IMG/VR virus record: IMGVR_UViG_3300030202_002298
Span: 1 to 49,657 of that record
DNA length: 49,657 bases
From: a virus
Direction: 5' to 3' (one strand)
The notes below the pieces were generated by a model, which saw only the letters and a program-made list of their open reading frames with translations, did not search any database and was not told where the DNA came from. Below, in pieces: positions 9,557 through 18,844 of this stretch. The position numbers and the translations under genes were made by a program. Each line of letters begins with the position of its first letter. The first letter of the stretch is position 1.

Positions 9557-11481
9557 TAGCTTAAACTTGGTTGTCTTGTTTCACTTGTGCTTTTGACCAT
9601 GCTAACATCGAAAGTCCGAGCAGCTAGTCTTGCATTTTTATATTCTGTTGCTGTCACCTCATCTTGAAACAAGTGGCTTCTAAAGAAACAAGGTACTAAA
9701 TTTCGTGTCGATGGAGTTGTTATCTGAAACCCATTAACTAATGTAGTCGGAGTGCTGTAAGGGTTTGCATATCCATAGATCTTAATTGTTATTATAGCGT
9801 TCTCTTCTTGTTGGCTGGCTAATTGAAGTAAGTAACCTCTGAAATCTTTTTCATTATAAGCATCACCAAAGTTAGCAAGACCACCTTTGATTGTACTTGG
9901 GTAAGCAACTTGTGTAGTGGAATAAGAATTAGTTCTTCTGTAATAGATAGCTTTCTTATTGCTCCATTCAGAAACAGTTTCGTTTGCCAACCCGTATCTA
10001 AATAAAGTTCCTCCTGCTGTTCCCATTACAAACCAATCTTCATTAGTTAATGGTGGCTTCTTAATACTTGCTGCTGCTGTGAATGCCCCTGATGTAGTGG
10101 ATGCTGTTCCGTTTCTGTAATCATAACATATAGCTGAGTCATCTGTTAGTGATGTGAAACAAAACCAAACCTCATTAGTAAGAACATTGTCAGCGGCAAA
10201 TACAGAGTTAGTTGCTGCAATCTCATTCTGTTTATAGAAAATATCCTTAACACTAGCTAAAGCACTTATCTCTTTTGGCCCTCTGCTTGTCAGATCGAAC
10301 GAATAAAAACTGTCACGACCTGCGTAGATATGAGTGTTCTTTACAGAGATTAAAGTGTGCTTGTAATACAAGGCTTGGGTACTAGGTATTGTTATTACCC
10401 TAAACTTAAACGGAATATTAGTGTTACCTGTGTATTGACCAATGAAAATTGATGTGTCCTTGTAGACTACTAAATTATTCTGAAGCGAAGCCATGTGAAC
10501 AATCCCAGATCCATCTCCCATTAAATCTTCAAATCCTATAATACTACCGATCTCACTTGTCTGAACTACAGAGCCATCGCTTACTGTTGTTGAGGCTTCT
10601 GCATCTAGGAATATTGTTTGATTGTTTGTTATCCCTGCAATGTTAGCTGTGAAGTTACCTCCATCAGTTCCAGCACCAACTATAGTAATCTGATCTCCTA
10701 CTTGATACGACTTTGCTGGGTAGCTTAGTGTTAACGTCTGCTCTCCGCTTGAAATACTTCCTGTTGTAGTAGCTGCAAATTTTAAAGGCTCCCTAATCTG
10801 CGACCAAATAAGTCTATTATTAAACTTGGTTGTGTTTGCAGTAACCACTCCGTAAGCAGATCCACCTGACATCCATGTTTTTAAATCATCAATTTGATCT
10901 ATGTCGGCAAGCATTAGGATACCATTATAAGCTGTGATTGATCCTACACTAGCGACACCGTTCTCTCTAAGTTCGTACAAAGGAGTAACCTCCAGGTGTT
11001 CAACTCGATATGAAACAGGCAAGTCAACGCCATTATTTAAAATAGTGTACCCATTTAAATTAACTGCTTGCCACCTGTTACCACTTGAACTGAATCCGCT
11101 TCCTATAGTTATCCAGTTATCAGGTGTATTATCAAAGTAATCTGTAACATAATCACCTGACACATAGGTTACATCATCGCTCTTTTGGTATCTGTAAAGG
11201 TGAGTCTTGGTTCCAACAATGATTGCCACCTCTCCATTAGGGCGGCGTACCATGTGTACTAAATTAATTTCACTGCTAGTAGGAACAGCGTTACCAGTTA
11301 CGTCACTTGATCCTGATGGACTAAAGTAATCGTACCCTTCACGCCTTACCTCTTGATCCAAGTCTCTACGCCAATCGAGCTTCTGAACATAGTTAGCAGG
11401 GCCAGCAAATTCATGGGACAATGCACTAAATAATTGCCCTCCATCAGTTGGCTTTGCCGTTATGTGTTTGTATCTTGCCAC
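9556..11481 (-). CDS. Tail tubular protein B-like / tail stabilisation protein, 641 aa
   Basis: A large, beta-rich protein without low complexity. Its size, its N-terminus built around ALSHEFAGPANYVQ, and its position two genes after the adaptor-like 241-residue protein resemble the tail-nozzle or stabilisation proteins of podoviruses (T7 gp12 type). The function is inferred from context and composition, not from a diagnostic motif. It starts one base inside the stop of the fibre gene upstream. Confidence 0.55.
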   Translation of the reverse strand: MARYKHITAKPTDGGQLFSALSHEFAGPANYVQKLDWRRDLDQEVRREGYDYFSPSGSSDVTGNAVPTSSEINLVHMVRRPNGEVAIIVGTKTHLYRYQKSDDVTYVSGDYVTDYFDNTPDNWITIGSGFSSSGNRWQAVNLNGYTILNNGVDLPVSYRVEHLEVTPLYELRENGVASVGSITAYNGILMLADIDQIDDLKTWMSGGSAYGVVTANTTKFNNRLIWSQIREPLKFAATTTGSISSGEQTLTLSYPAKSYQVGDQITIVGAGTDGGNFTANIAGITNNQTIFLDAEASTTVSDGSVVQTSEIGSIIGFEDLMGDGSGIVHMASLQNNLVVYKDTSIFIGQYTGNTNIPFKFRVITIPSTQALYYKHTLISVKNTHIYAGRDSFYSFDLTSRGPKEISALASVKDIFYKQNEIAATNSVFAADNVLTNEVWFCFTSLTDDSAICYDYRNGTASTTSGAFTAAASIKKPPLTNEDWFVMGTAGGTLFRYGLANETVSEWSNKKAIYYRRTNSYSTTQVAYPSTIKGGLANFGDAYNEKDFRGYLLQLASQQEENAIITIKIYGYANPYSTPTTLVNGFQITTPSTRNLVPCFFRSHLFQDEVTATEYKNARLAARTFDVSMVKSTSETRQPSLS

Positions 11482-13124
11482 TAGCTAATGTCGTAGATTG
11501 CACCCCATCCATCATTACCAGATATAGGGCCATCATCATCAGATTTGTTTCTTTTACCAGCTCCACCAGAGCCGTACCCTTTAGCTGATGTTTGAGTGTT
11601 GGAAGACCCAATAGAACCTAACGCTCCTGCCCCCTTGAATGACGAGCCACCATACCCTCCTAAACTGTTACTCGCCTGTGCGGATTCTCCGTAAAAGGCT
11701 TTTCCTCTGTCGCCACCATTCTGCCCATTAACACTCTTTGTATAAACGCCTCCTGTACCAGCAACTCCTCCAGCCCCCCCTGTTTCTCTTGCACTTCCAG
11801 TTGGTATGGCCCCGCCTAATGCTTCGGCAAGTTTGGTCGTGTTAAGTGATGATCCAGTTGTCCCTGTTAAAGATCTAAATTCAGTATTACCCCCAACGAC
11901 TCCTGCTGTCCAAACAGAACCGCCGTTAGCTACATATCCTCCGTCACCAACAGTAATTTGATAAACTTGATTTGCTGTTACCGTGTGTTCGGACTCTGTG
12001 TAAGCACCAGCCCCACCACCTGCTCCTGCTTGGGTTGAACTGTCCGTAGCTCCACTTGCCCCGCCACCTTGCAAGCATACTTTAATTTTTGTTACCCCAC
12101 TAGGGACAACCCAATGACTTCCAGTATTACCAGACGAAGTTATTTCCAGCATCGGAACCATTGATGTCTCACTCTCGAATGTAGGGGCAGCGTTGTTTCC
12201 ATTAGACTTGAGAACTTTTCCTGCTGAATTAGAGTCTGCTGTAATAGCTGCGGCTGTACCACTAGACCCATACCCTAGTACTCCTGCTGATGAATGCCCT
12301 TTAATGTGAGAAACTTCTACGCCAGCAGATTTAATTGAAAGTGTGCTACTCGATAACTCTAAGGAAGTGGTATCAGCTACGTTAGCGTTAAGCATCGAGC
12401 CTTCAACCGCACTAGCAGCAATTGTAACAGCACCAGTGTTTGCCATGGTGACATCACCAGATAGAGAGGCCGCAGTAAATCCTGTGCCATCCCCAATTAA
12501 TAACTGTGTGTTACCTACAACCTTGTCACTAGCTGAACCAGTGGAGTTTGCATCACGAACTTTAACGGTGTTAGCTGGCATATCTGCCATATTACCGTTG
12601 GAAATGTTTGCACTATTTATCTTAGCAAATGGAATATCACCATCAGCTATAGACAACTTACTGTAAGGTATGCTCCCTGCTAATTTAGCTGCGGTAATAC
12701 TCCCTGCCAGATCAGCGTTAAGAATTGCTCCTGTAAGATTAAGTTTACTGTAAGCAATAGCAGCAGAAGTATTAACCATAGCATTAGTAATAGCATTATT
12801 CGCTACACTTCCTACGGTAACAACACCTGCATTAGTTATGGTAGCATTGCCACTCATTGCGACAGCCGCACCTTTATTACTGGCATTACCTACAACAATC
12901 TTGGAACTGTCTATTGCTATATCATCTAAAGCTACATCACTTTTCTCCTGCCATTTAAGATATGTCCCATCACTTGAAGCGTCTTCGTTCCAGATATAAA
13001 ACTTAGCTTCACCAGAAGTACCCAACCTTCTTATCCAAATATAATCTTTCCATGCCACTGTCTTTGCAGCATCAGGCACGTTTGGACTTCCACTATCCGT
13101 ATCTGTGGTATTAATTAAACTCAT
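11481..13124 (-). CDS. Tail fibre protein with glycine-rich C-terminal domain, 547 aa
   Basis: Residues ~1-55 form a start domain. Residues ~85-320 are short repeats rich in Ala/Ser/Asn/Ile (units like AGSITAAKLAGSIPYSKL), typical of elongated trimeric fibre shafts. Residues ~335-545 contain WVVPSGVTKIKVCLQGGG followed by Gly-rich loops (GAGGGAGAY, VGDGGYV, GGAGGVAGTGG). This is the arrangement of glycine-rich adhesin tips in phage fibres. Receptor binding is inferred. It sits between the two tail-tube-type genes, consistent with a tail appendage. Confidence 0.75.
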   Translation of the reverse strand: MSLINTTDTDSGSPNVPDAAKTVAWKDYIWIRRLGTSGEAKFYIWNEDASSDGTYLKWQEKSDVALDDIAIDSSKIVVGNASNKGAAVAMSGNATITNAGVVTVGSVANNAITNAMVNTSAAIAYSKLNLTGAILNADLAGSITAAKLAGSIPYSKLSIADGDIPFAKINSANISNGNMADMPANTVKVRDANSTGSASDKVVGNTQLLIGDGTGFTAASLSGDVTMANTGAVTIAASAVEGSMLNANVADTTSLELSSSTLSIKSAGVEVSHIKGHSSAGVLGYGSSGTAAAITADSNSAGKVLKSNGNNAAPTFESETSMVPMLEITSSGNTGSHWVVPSGVTKIKVCLQGGGASGATDSSTQAGAGGGAGAYTESEHTVTANQVYQITVGDGGYVANGGSVWTAGVVGGNTEFRSLTGTTGSSLNTTKLAEALGGAIPTGSARETGGAGGVAGTGGVYTKSVNGQNGGDRGKAFYGESAQASNSLGGYGGSSFKGAGALGSIGSSNTQTSAKGYGSGGAGKRNKSDDDGPISGNDGWGAIYDIS

Positions 13125-13130
13125 TGTAAT

Positions 13131-13856
13131 TTACGAGGTAGCACAGGCTAAACTTGTAGACCCCGCTGGAGGGTTGGTTCTTATTGCCTGTCTCCCAAAG
13201 CTATTGATGTAAAGTTCCTGCCTCTTCTTTTGAAATGTTCCATAGTAAGACTGAAACAATTTTAAATCCTTATCCACTTCTCTAGTTACCTTAGCTTTCA
13301 CATATTCCCCCACACATTCAGCCATTGGATCATCGTAAGGAACCGTATCTGAGTCAGCGTGATCTGCTGTGAATCCATCCCAGTGAATCTGAAGTACTTC
13401 GTTCCTATCTAGCTGTGGGTATATGTAGAAATCTCCTGACTTACCTATGGCTATAACAGATGCCCCGTTGCTTATTAAAGGGTGGGCACATATTAAATCA
13501 TTTCTGTTTGAGTAAGGATAATTAACAACAGGTGTACGATTGCACCCTTCATTATCAGTGGAAGGAGTGGCGGCTACCTCTGCTGTTGTATAAAAAATTC
13601 TGTACGCTTCTTGTGGCCTAGCCTCTGATGGTAATTGTCCCAGACTTGAGTTTCCCTCTGTAGTTAAAGGCTGAAATCCATCGGGGCCAGCTAGGTTATA
13701 CTTGGTGATGTTACCTTTAGTGTAATGCTCTACATGAGATAGCACCTCGATAACACCTAGCTTAATCATCCGATCTACATACGAAGTGATACCCTGCCTA
13801 GTACCATCAACGGTAATAAGTTCTTTAACTGCTGTTTTAAATTGTAACCAAGTCAT
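13131..13856 (-). CDS. Tail tubular protein A-like head-tail adaptor, 241 aa
   Basis: The N-terminal helix TWLQFKTAVKELITVDGTRQ, followed by VDRMIKLGVIEVLSHVE, resembles the helical start of podovirus adaptor proteins (T7 gp11 type). The C-terminal half includes the region DDPMAECVGEYVKAKVTREVDKD, which fits the helical hairpin that contacts the portal in that family. The length is in the usual range. It overlaps the upstream 118-residue gene by four bases (ATGA). Confidence 0.6.
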   Translation of the reverse strand: MTWLQFKTAVKELITVDGTRQGITSYVDRMIKLGVIEVLSHVEHYTKGNITKYNLAGPDGFQPLTTEGNSSLGQLPSEARPQEAYRIFYTTAEVAATPSTDNEGCNRTPVVNYPYSNRNDLICAHPLISNGASVIAIGKSGDFYIYPQLDRNEVLQIHWDGFTADHADSDTVPYDDPMAECVGEYVKAKVTREVDKDLKLFQSYYGTFQKKRQELYINSFGRQAIRTNPPAGSTSLACATS

Positions 13857-14209
13857 CTTAATCTTAAAGCTGCGTTCTTCGCTTGTTGTCTACGCCTCCT
13901 CATTGCTGCTTGCCTTTGCTTTATTAAACTAGAATTCATATTAACCTTCCTTCTCTTACCGAAAGGCATTGGCTTCCGTGGTTTTCTAGGTCTGCTCTTT
14001 GGCCCGAATGCTTTATTAACCAAACCAACTAAAGGCTTTGATATTAATTCTTCCGTAACTTTTCCCGGCACTTTAGATACTGGGCCAACGACAGGAAGAT
14101 CTCCTAGTTGTGGTAACTTTGTGCGATCTGCAACTTTACCATAAGCCCAACCCCAAGGGTTAGTAGTAGCTCCGTAAATTTCTGACGCTGCTTTTAATAA
14201 GTTAGCCAT
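13853..14209 (-). CDS. Small very basic protein, 118 aa
   Basis: Unrecognised. The last ~50 residues are extremely Arg/Lys/Gln rich (e.g. KPRKPMPFGKRRK and MRRRRQQAK), suggesting nucleic-acid contact. The first 60 residues are short and Gly/Pro rich. It lies at the head of the tail genes and overlaps its upstream neighbour by one base. A DNA-binding or minor virion role would fit but is not shown. Confidence 0.5.
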   Translation of the reverse strand: MANLLKAASEIYGATTNPWGWAYGKVADRTKLPQLGDLPVVGPVSKVPGKVTEELISKPLVGLVNKAFGPKSRPRKPRKPMPFGKRRKVNMNSSLIKQRQAAMRRRRQQAKNAALRLR

Positions 14210-14430
14210 TATGTTTTAGATTTCTTCCACTTTCTTGCCTTTACCATTAAATCCTCTGCTAACTCTGGGTAATTACGTTGATTGCCAATGGCTGCTGCCT
14301 TGCATTCACTATAAGTTGGGTTGTTTCTTTGTAGAATATCTAACCCATGCTCTCTCCAGAACTTACTTTTAGCTTCTCTCTCTGCATGAGATTCACTTCT
14401 TCTTTGATTTTCTAGATTTAGGTTTAGCAA
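14209..14430 (-). CDS. Small charged hypothetical protein, 73 aa (TTG start)
   Basis: No family recognised; charged and helical. The only start in frame is TTG at 14430, inside the end of the upstream gene. A Shine-Dalgarno-like TTGAGGT lies about 8 bases before it, which favours that start. The overlap with the upstream gene is 38 bases in another frame. The C-terminus (ARKWKKSKT) is basic. Confidence 0.5.
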   Translation of the reverse strand: MLNLNLENQRRSESHAEREAKSKFWREHGLDILQRNNPTYSECKAAAIGNQRNYPELAEDLMVKARKWKKSKT

Positions 14431-14773
14431 CTTGTTTTACCTCAAGTACATCATCTTCATCTTCGATTGACTGCTTGGGAGTTTGACCCTCCACACGATC
14501 CGCAACCTGTTGGTCTGACACGCCTTTCAATTGAGGAGATAAGTTCTGCCTCTCTAATTTTTTTTTTGTGCAATCGTCATACTGCTGCTTAGTAAGAGAA
14601 CTTACCTGACCTTTACTTACTAGCTTATCAAGTGCGGTTTGTTCTGATGGATCGTCTGTTGAGTAAACGCCGTACCAATTTCCAGCGGTTATATCTACTG
14701 CTTCAAAGGTAAAAACATAACCGTCCATAACTTTTCCGCTCGTAGCATTTCCGCTATAGAATTTCGTAGCCAT
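14393..14773 (-). CDS. Small hypothetical protein, first gene of the tail operon, 126 aa
   Basis: Starts at ATG 14773 (MATKFYSG). An in-frame GTG at 14800 is rejected as start because it is the first triplet of the promoter motif. The N-terminal ~60 residues look like a small beta domain; the rest is charged with a Lys/Arg-rich tail (KPKSRKSKKK). It is the first gene after the terminator/promoter pair at 14790-14844, so it heads the tail transcript. Function unknown. Confidence 0.6.
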   Translation of the reverse strand: MATKFYSGNATSGKVMDGYVFTFEAVDITAGNWYGVYSTDDPSEQTALDKLVSKGQVSSLTKQQYDDCTKKKLERQNLSPQLKGVSDQQVADRVEGQTPKQSIEDEDDVLEVKQVAKPKSRKSKKK

Positions 14774-14789
14774 TAATAGAAAAACTAAA

Positions 14790-14800
14790 TTTAGTGTCAC
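14790..14800 (-). promoter_or_regulatory. SP6-like phage promoter motif
   Basis: Minus strand TGTGACACTAAA, located about 11 bases past the T-run of a strong hairpin terminator and 17 bases before the ATG of the 126-residue gene. This terminator-then-promoter arrangement is the best positional evidence in the window that the motif starts transcription. Confidence 0.8.
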
Positions 14801-14811
14801 ACAAAGTCAAA

Positions 14812-14844
14812 GAAAAAGGGGCCAGGGCATGACACCCCGACCCC
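14812..14844 (-). terminator. Rho-independent-type terminator after the head genes
   Basis: On the minus strand GGGGTC and GGGG pair with CCCT and GGCCCC around a 7-base loop, a stem of about ten pairs, followed directly by TTTTTCTTTG. It lies 37 bases downstream of the 183-residue gene and closes the packaging/capsid operon. Confidence 0.85.
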
Positions 14845-14880
14845 AGTAGCAGAGACAGAACAGGTATGGAGCAAAATTAA

Positions 14881-15432
14881 TTACAAAGTAACTGTAGCCC
14901 AAGCCCCTTCTTTAAGAAGTTCGTTCATGTCTACGATTTCCATATAAACTTCTATCTCTCCTGCTGTTAGTTTATCTAGCTTTTCAGCACCAGAACTAAC
15001 AGTTGCGGTGAGTGTTCCGCTCAATATGACATCGGTTGTTGCAATAAAGCCATAACCATCACCGTCACCTTGAGGAGTGTACGCATCCCAAGCACCAGCA
15101 GTTGCTACAGATTGAGAGTCAATGAACTTATCAGTATCACCTGTGATCCCTAAATCAAATACAGCACTAGCCTGATTAGCAATACCAGTAAAAGCTGTCT
15201 TTGTGTAAGCAACTACATCTCTAACAACATATCCTTTTAATAAGCCCTTAGCCTGATCAGAAGCATTCTTAGCTAAAGAAGCATTGACCGCCGCTGTTAA
15301 AGCATCATCAGTTGGAGTGTAATCAGTATGTGACCAAGTGATTTTATGAGTAAAGTTGTGATTCCTTACGCTATTTTTCAGGTCAGAAAATGTAGCACTT
15401 AGTTGTGTTCCAATTAATTTTTCTACTTTCAT
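14881..15432 (-). CDS. Putative capsid-associated (decoration-type) protein, 183 aa
   Basis: Unrecognised. The N-terminal ~60 residues are helical and polar. The C-terminal half is Thr/Ser/Val/Gly rich and looks beta (e.g. GTLTATVSSGAEKL). It directly follows the major capsid gene, separated by a small hairpin, and precedes the operon terminator. That position is typical of head decoration or completion proteins, but the assignment is inference. The leader lacks an obvious Shine-Dalgarno and has TTTAATTTAT instead. Confidence 0.5.
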   Translation of the reverse strand: MKVEKLIGTQLSATFSDLKNSVRNHNFTHKITWSHTDYTPTDDALTAAVNASLAKNASDQAKGLLKGYVVRDVVAYTKTAFTGIANQASAVFDLGITGDTDKFIDSQSVATAGAWDAYTPQGDGDGYGFIATTDVILSGTLTATVSSGAEKLDKLTAGEIEVYMEIVDMNELLKEGAWATVTL

Positions 15433-15452
15433 TGTGATATAAATTAAAGGCA

Positions 15453-15469
15453 GGGGCCATTCAGACCCC
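15453..15469 (-). terminator. Small hairpin between major capsid gene and next gene
   Basis: Minus strand GGGGTC, loop TGAAT, GGCCCC gives six pairs including one G-T, followed by TGCCTTTAATTT. It lies 19 bases after the capsid gene stop. It may be an attenuator that sets a high capsid-to-downstream ratio, or an RNA 3'-end stabiliser. Confidence 0.5.
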
Positions 15470-15487
15470 CACCCTAAGTGTTAACAA

Positions 15488-17377
15488 TTAAGATACAGTC
15501 ACATCAGCTCCAGAGACAGTCACACTAGGTGATGCATCACTGAAGTTTTCGACCATTGCGTGGCGGTTGGTATTACCTACACGAACCTCGAATGTCTTAC
15601 TATTCAACTGATAGTGGGAGACATTTGGCTGGATGACACAGTTATATATATCATCAGCGGTGTTAGTCTGACGCTTAACGCTCGCAGTCTTAAGGACGTT
15701 GATCGCAATATCAGACCAATCAATTAACCAGAGTTGACGGGCTTGATTCTTATTAGTAGTAGAACCATCATTAATACTCATTGAAGCACCGATCTTATCA
15801 TCGAAGAATGTATCAGTGAACACAGCCAAGCTGACACCTTGATCAGGTAAGTCATACTTATTGTACTCAAATACAACTTGTCCATTAAACGAGATCTGTT
15901 GCTTAGGCTGCATGAACAGTGTTAAGTCAGCAGAATATTTGGACTTATAGTACTTGGTCATTAAGTCGCGGATCTTAGCAGCGGTAAAGCGGTCAGTCAT
16001 CGCGTCGATTGTATCAACAGTACCACCTGAATTTTCACGTTCCCGTTTAATCATGTAGCAAGATTCAAACAAGACATCTAGATTCAGGGCATTTCCTTGG
16101 TTATCCCAAGTGCGTGAACACTCAGCTAACTGTGTACGAATACCAAGAGTGTTGGCTTTGTACTCAATTGTTGGAGCAGTAGAACAACCAGCATCATTAT
16201 TAGGATCAAGAACAGTTGGTAGACTTGTGTAAGTTTCAACCTTTTGATTGTCATTGATTCTATCGCCGTAGAACACTGTGTTCATAAAGGCATTCTGGTG
16301 ATATTGCTCTTGTTGCTTGCGTTGTTGAGCGAGTGGCAACTGACGGAACTTCTTAAAGTACTCAGATGTAAGCGGTGCTTGCAAAGCCTTTAAGTATTCT
16401 TCGTTGTACTGGTGAGTCCAGCGTTGGGTTTGCTGCCAGTATTCGATCAAGGTTAGATCGTTGACTGCTGGCCCTTGGTGACACCACTTCTCGTAATCAG
16501 AAACAGAGTTCCCCATTATCATTCCAGAACCTAGAACTAGATTATATCCAGCGTCAGCTTTTTGAGTTGCAGTTGCAGAACCCCATGCTGTTTCAATCGA
16601 GTCACTTGCTGCACTAGAAGCATACTTGGAAGGTGCTACTACGATGCGAGCTTTTTCAACTCCACCAGCGTTAGCATTCTCAGCTGCAAAAACTTTATAC
16701 TGAACATAAGCTATATCAGCACCCGCAGCAGTAGTATTTGTATCATTGCCACCACCTAGTTGCCGTCCATTAGTCATAACAGTTATGTATGAACCAGGAT
16801 GGAAGTATTTCTCAATGTTTTGTACCTGACTTTTATTGAAGTTAGTCTTAGACAAGTTGTTTGCAGCAACAGTAGCGTCACTAGATTGTGAGCCATCTGT
16901 ACCAGCATTCACTGTAAGAATAAGAGCAGAGCTAGGTATGTAACCGTAAGTACCATCAGTTGCATTAAAGCCGCTTATAGCACTTGTAAAATGTGCAGGT
17001 GTAACTGAGCGAGCTTCAACTTGAAAGTAGTTAAAGTTCAAAGTGTTGCGGCGTGGAACCAAAGTAAATGGTGCAATCACAGACTGCGAACCACCACCAG
17101 ATTTCTCACCTAGGGCAACGTGCTTTGAAAGTAACAAGTCATACAGAGATTTTTCGTGCATACCAGCAAGGCGAGCCTCAGCGGTCTGTGCTATTATTCT
17201 GTCCATTCCGACTTCCTTAGCTGCTTGAGCTTCAAAGTCGCTGCGTTTAAAGGCAGTTATATTTGCCCTTGTTAACGTACATCCTTTACTCTCATCAACG
17301 AGGATGTGTCGAGGGGCACAATTGTATACGCGATTATCTGTGCCGTCGCTATCATGTAGTGTAGTATTAGTAGCCAT
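15488..17377 (-). CDS. Major capsid protein (by position and size), 629 aa
   Basis: A large soluble protein immediately after the acidic scaffold and two genes after the portal, preceded by a strong Shine-Dalgarno (TTTTAGGAGT). No sequence motif is diagnostic to me. The E-loop-like Gly/Ser segment (~90-100), long mixed alpha/beta body and beta-rich C-terminus (FEVRVGNTNRHAMVENFSD) are compatible with an HK97-fold capsid protein. At 629 residues it is longer than many. The assignment rests on gene order. Confidence 0.7.
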   Translation of the reverse strand: MATNTTLHDSDGTDNRVYNCAPRHILVDESKGCTLTRANITAFKRSDFEAQAAKEVGMDRIIAQTAEARLAGMHEKSLYDLLLSKHVALGEKSGGGSQSVIAPFTLVPRRNTLNFNYFQVEARSVTPAHFTSAISGFNATDGTYGYIPSSALILTVNAGTDGSQSSDATVAANNLSKTNFNKSQVQNIEKYFHPGSYITVMTNGRQLGGGNDTNTTAAGADIAYVQYKVFAAENANAGGVEKARIVVAPSKYASSAASDSIETAWGSATATQKADAGYNLVLGSGMIMGNSVSDYEKWCHQGPAVNDLTLIEYWQQTQRWTHQYNEEYLKALQAPLTSEYFKKFRQLPLAQQRKQQEQYHQNAFMNTVFYGDRINDNQKVETYTSLPTVLDPNNDAGCSTAPTIEYKANTLGIRTQLAECSRTWDNQGNALNLDVLFESCYMIKRERENSGGTVDTIDAMTDRFTAAKIRDLMTKYYKSKYSADLTLFMQPKQQISFNGQVVFEYNKYDLPDQGVSLAVFTDTFFDDKIGASMSINDGSTTNKNQARQLWLIDWSDIAINVLKTASVKRQTNTADDIYNCVIQPNVSHYQLNSKTFEVRVGNTNRHAMVENFSDASPSVTVSGADVTVS

Positions 17378-17497
17378 ATCAGTACTCCTAAAAGAACAAA
17401 GATATAACTAATTTTAAAATCTCAAAGGAATACAGTGAAATACACTAAAATAAATTAGTTTTAGAGGTGAAGAATTTAATCGTCCAGGTTGACGAAT
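17378..17497 (-). other. Scaffold-capsid intergenic leader with 9-bp inverted repeat
   Basis: A 120-base non-coding gap, long for this genome. AACTAATTT (17406-17414) and AAATTAGTT (17452-17460) form a perfect 9-base inverted repeat with a smaller AGTG/CACT hairpin inside. The capsid ribosome site lies downstream of it. It is a candidate mRNA-stabilising or processing hairpin for the most highly expressed gene; there is no T-run, so a terminator is less likely. Confidence 0.5.
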
Positions 17498-18841
17498 TTA
17501 GAAATCTATACCAAGTCTGTTTAATATATCTTGTCCCGGCGTGTCTACTTCCTCAACACCATCTGAATTGGGAGCAGCTCCGGGGCTTGGACTATTAGTA
17601 GCTTTAGGAGTTCGAGTCGGCTTAACCTCTTCCTTTTTCGCTTTGGTCTGCGATTTATTTTTAGTTTGCCGTGTGAACCCTAGTTTATTAAGGCGTTCTT
17701 CCTCTATTTTTACACTGTCTTTAGCTCTGGTAGAGAAGTAGTTACCCATAATTTCCATTACGTCTTTACTTGTGAATGTCCAGTGCTTGCTAGGATCTGC
17801 ATGGGCGTACTCGGATGGAGGGACAAACGCTTTATTATCTCTTGTTAAATGTTCGCCTCCATGTTTCTGGAAAGCATCTGATTGCTGAGTAACGAAATCA
17901 ATTATCCAAGAATGAAGTGGATCTTCCTGTTCAAAAGTTTTTAATCCATAGAATAAATCTAGATATTCTTTTCCTACCTTCTTGGCAGTGTCCATCTCTT
18001 GACTGTAGATAGATTCAGCTAGTCCGTCCTCTTCTGGTTTTTCTTCTTCTAATAAAGATTCGTACTTTGTGTATTCCTTCTCAGCCTTGGGCCTGTCCTC
18101 AACCTTTCTAATCTTATCCTCAAGTTCATTTTGTTTCTTTTCAAATTCAGACTTAGCCTCACTAATAGCTTGGTCTTTAATCATCTGACGTTCGAGCTTT
18201 CGTTGCTCCGTATTACTCAGTGATGGCTTGTTCCTTTGTATCCACTTAATAAACTCCTCATCGTTCTCGTCGAAAGTTCTATCTGGGTCATCGTTGTTAT
18301 CTACATATTCATCAAGGTCTGTGTAGAATTTTTGAAGATTATTAGCCATCCCTTTGTATTTCTTAGGATCGACTTGCTCTGCGTATCTAGCTAATTCAAT
18401 CTCATCCCGTTGTTCTGGTAAGTAATCATCGAGGTCATCTATTTCCTCTGGTTCTTGAGTAGGTTTTTGAACAGGTTGCTCTGGTAAGGATGGCTTATGT
18501 CTTGCTATCTCATCCTTGATTGTTTGCCTTATATCATCCTTAGATAACTCAGGTTGCTTAACCGAAAACTTCTTCTTAGGTTTAGCTGGTTCTGGTTCTG
18601 GTTCAGGTTCAGTTGAATCCTCTGTAGTTTCTACCTCTGCTTTCGCCTCTGGTTCAGGCTCAGGTTCGGGTTCGGGTTCAGGTTCTTCTTCCTCAACAGG
18701 TGGCGGCTCGATGTCTACACCTAGATCAGTATAAAGAACGTCTAGGAAACCTTCATTGTTCCCTTCTTGTTCTTCTACTTGATGTGTTTCTTCTGCCTGT
18801 GTTTCTACCTGTTCCTGCTCTAGTGTTTCTGTCTCTGCCAT
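17498..18841 (-). CDS. Acidic scaffolding-like protein, 447 aa
   Basis: Strongly acidic and highly charged. Residues ~1-90 are almost wholly Glu/Pro/Thr with a (EP)n run (~50-65). The middle is Asp/Glu/Lys-rich helix with coiled-coil character (~190-250) and the C-terminus is basic and Pro/Ser rich. Acidic, helical proteins between portal and major capsid genes are typically scaffolds in podovirus assembly. The assignment rests on composition and gene order. The EP run is encoded by near-perfect 6-base repeats around 18590-18690. Confidence 0.65.
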   Translation of the reverse strand: MAETETLEQEQVETQAEETHQVEEQEGNNEGFLDVLYTDLGVDIEPPPVEEEEPEPEPEPEPEPEAKAEVETTEDSTEPEPEPEPAKPKKKFSVKQPELSKDDIRQTIKDEIARHKPSLPEQPVQKPTQEPEEIDDLDDYLPEQRDEIELARYAEQVDPKKYKGMANNLQKFYTDLDEYVDNNDDPDRTFDENDEEFIKWIQRNKPSLSNTEQRKLERQMIKDQAISEAKSEFEKKQNELEDKIRKVEDRPKAEKEYTKYESLLEEEKPEEDGLAESIYSQEMDTAKKVGKEYLDLFYGLKTFEQEDPLHSWIIDFVTQQSDAFQKHGGEHLTRDNKAFVPPSEYAHADPSKHWTFTSKDVMEIMGNYFSTRAKDSVKIEEERLNKLGFTRQTKNKSQTKAKKEEVKPTRTPKATNSPSPGAAPNSDGVEEVDTPGQDILNRLGIDF

Positions 18842-18844
18842 AAA

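Noticed and set aside
14774-14800. GTG start at 14800 that would extend the 126-residue protein
   Set aside because: The GTG is the first triplet of the promoter motif; the extra residues are encoded by promoter and leader sequence.
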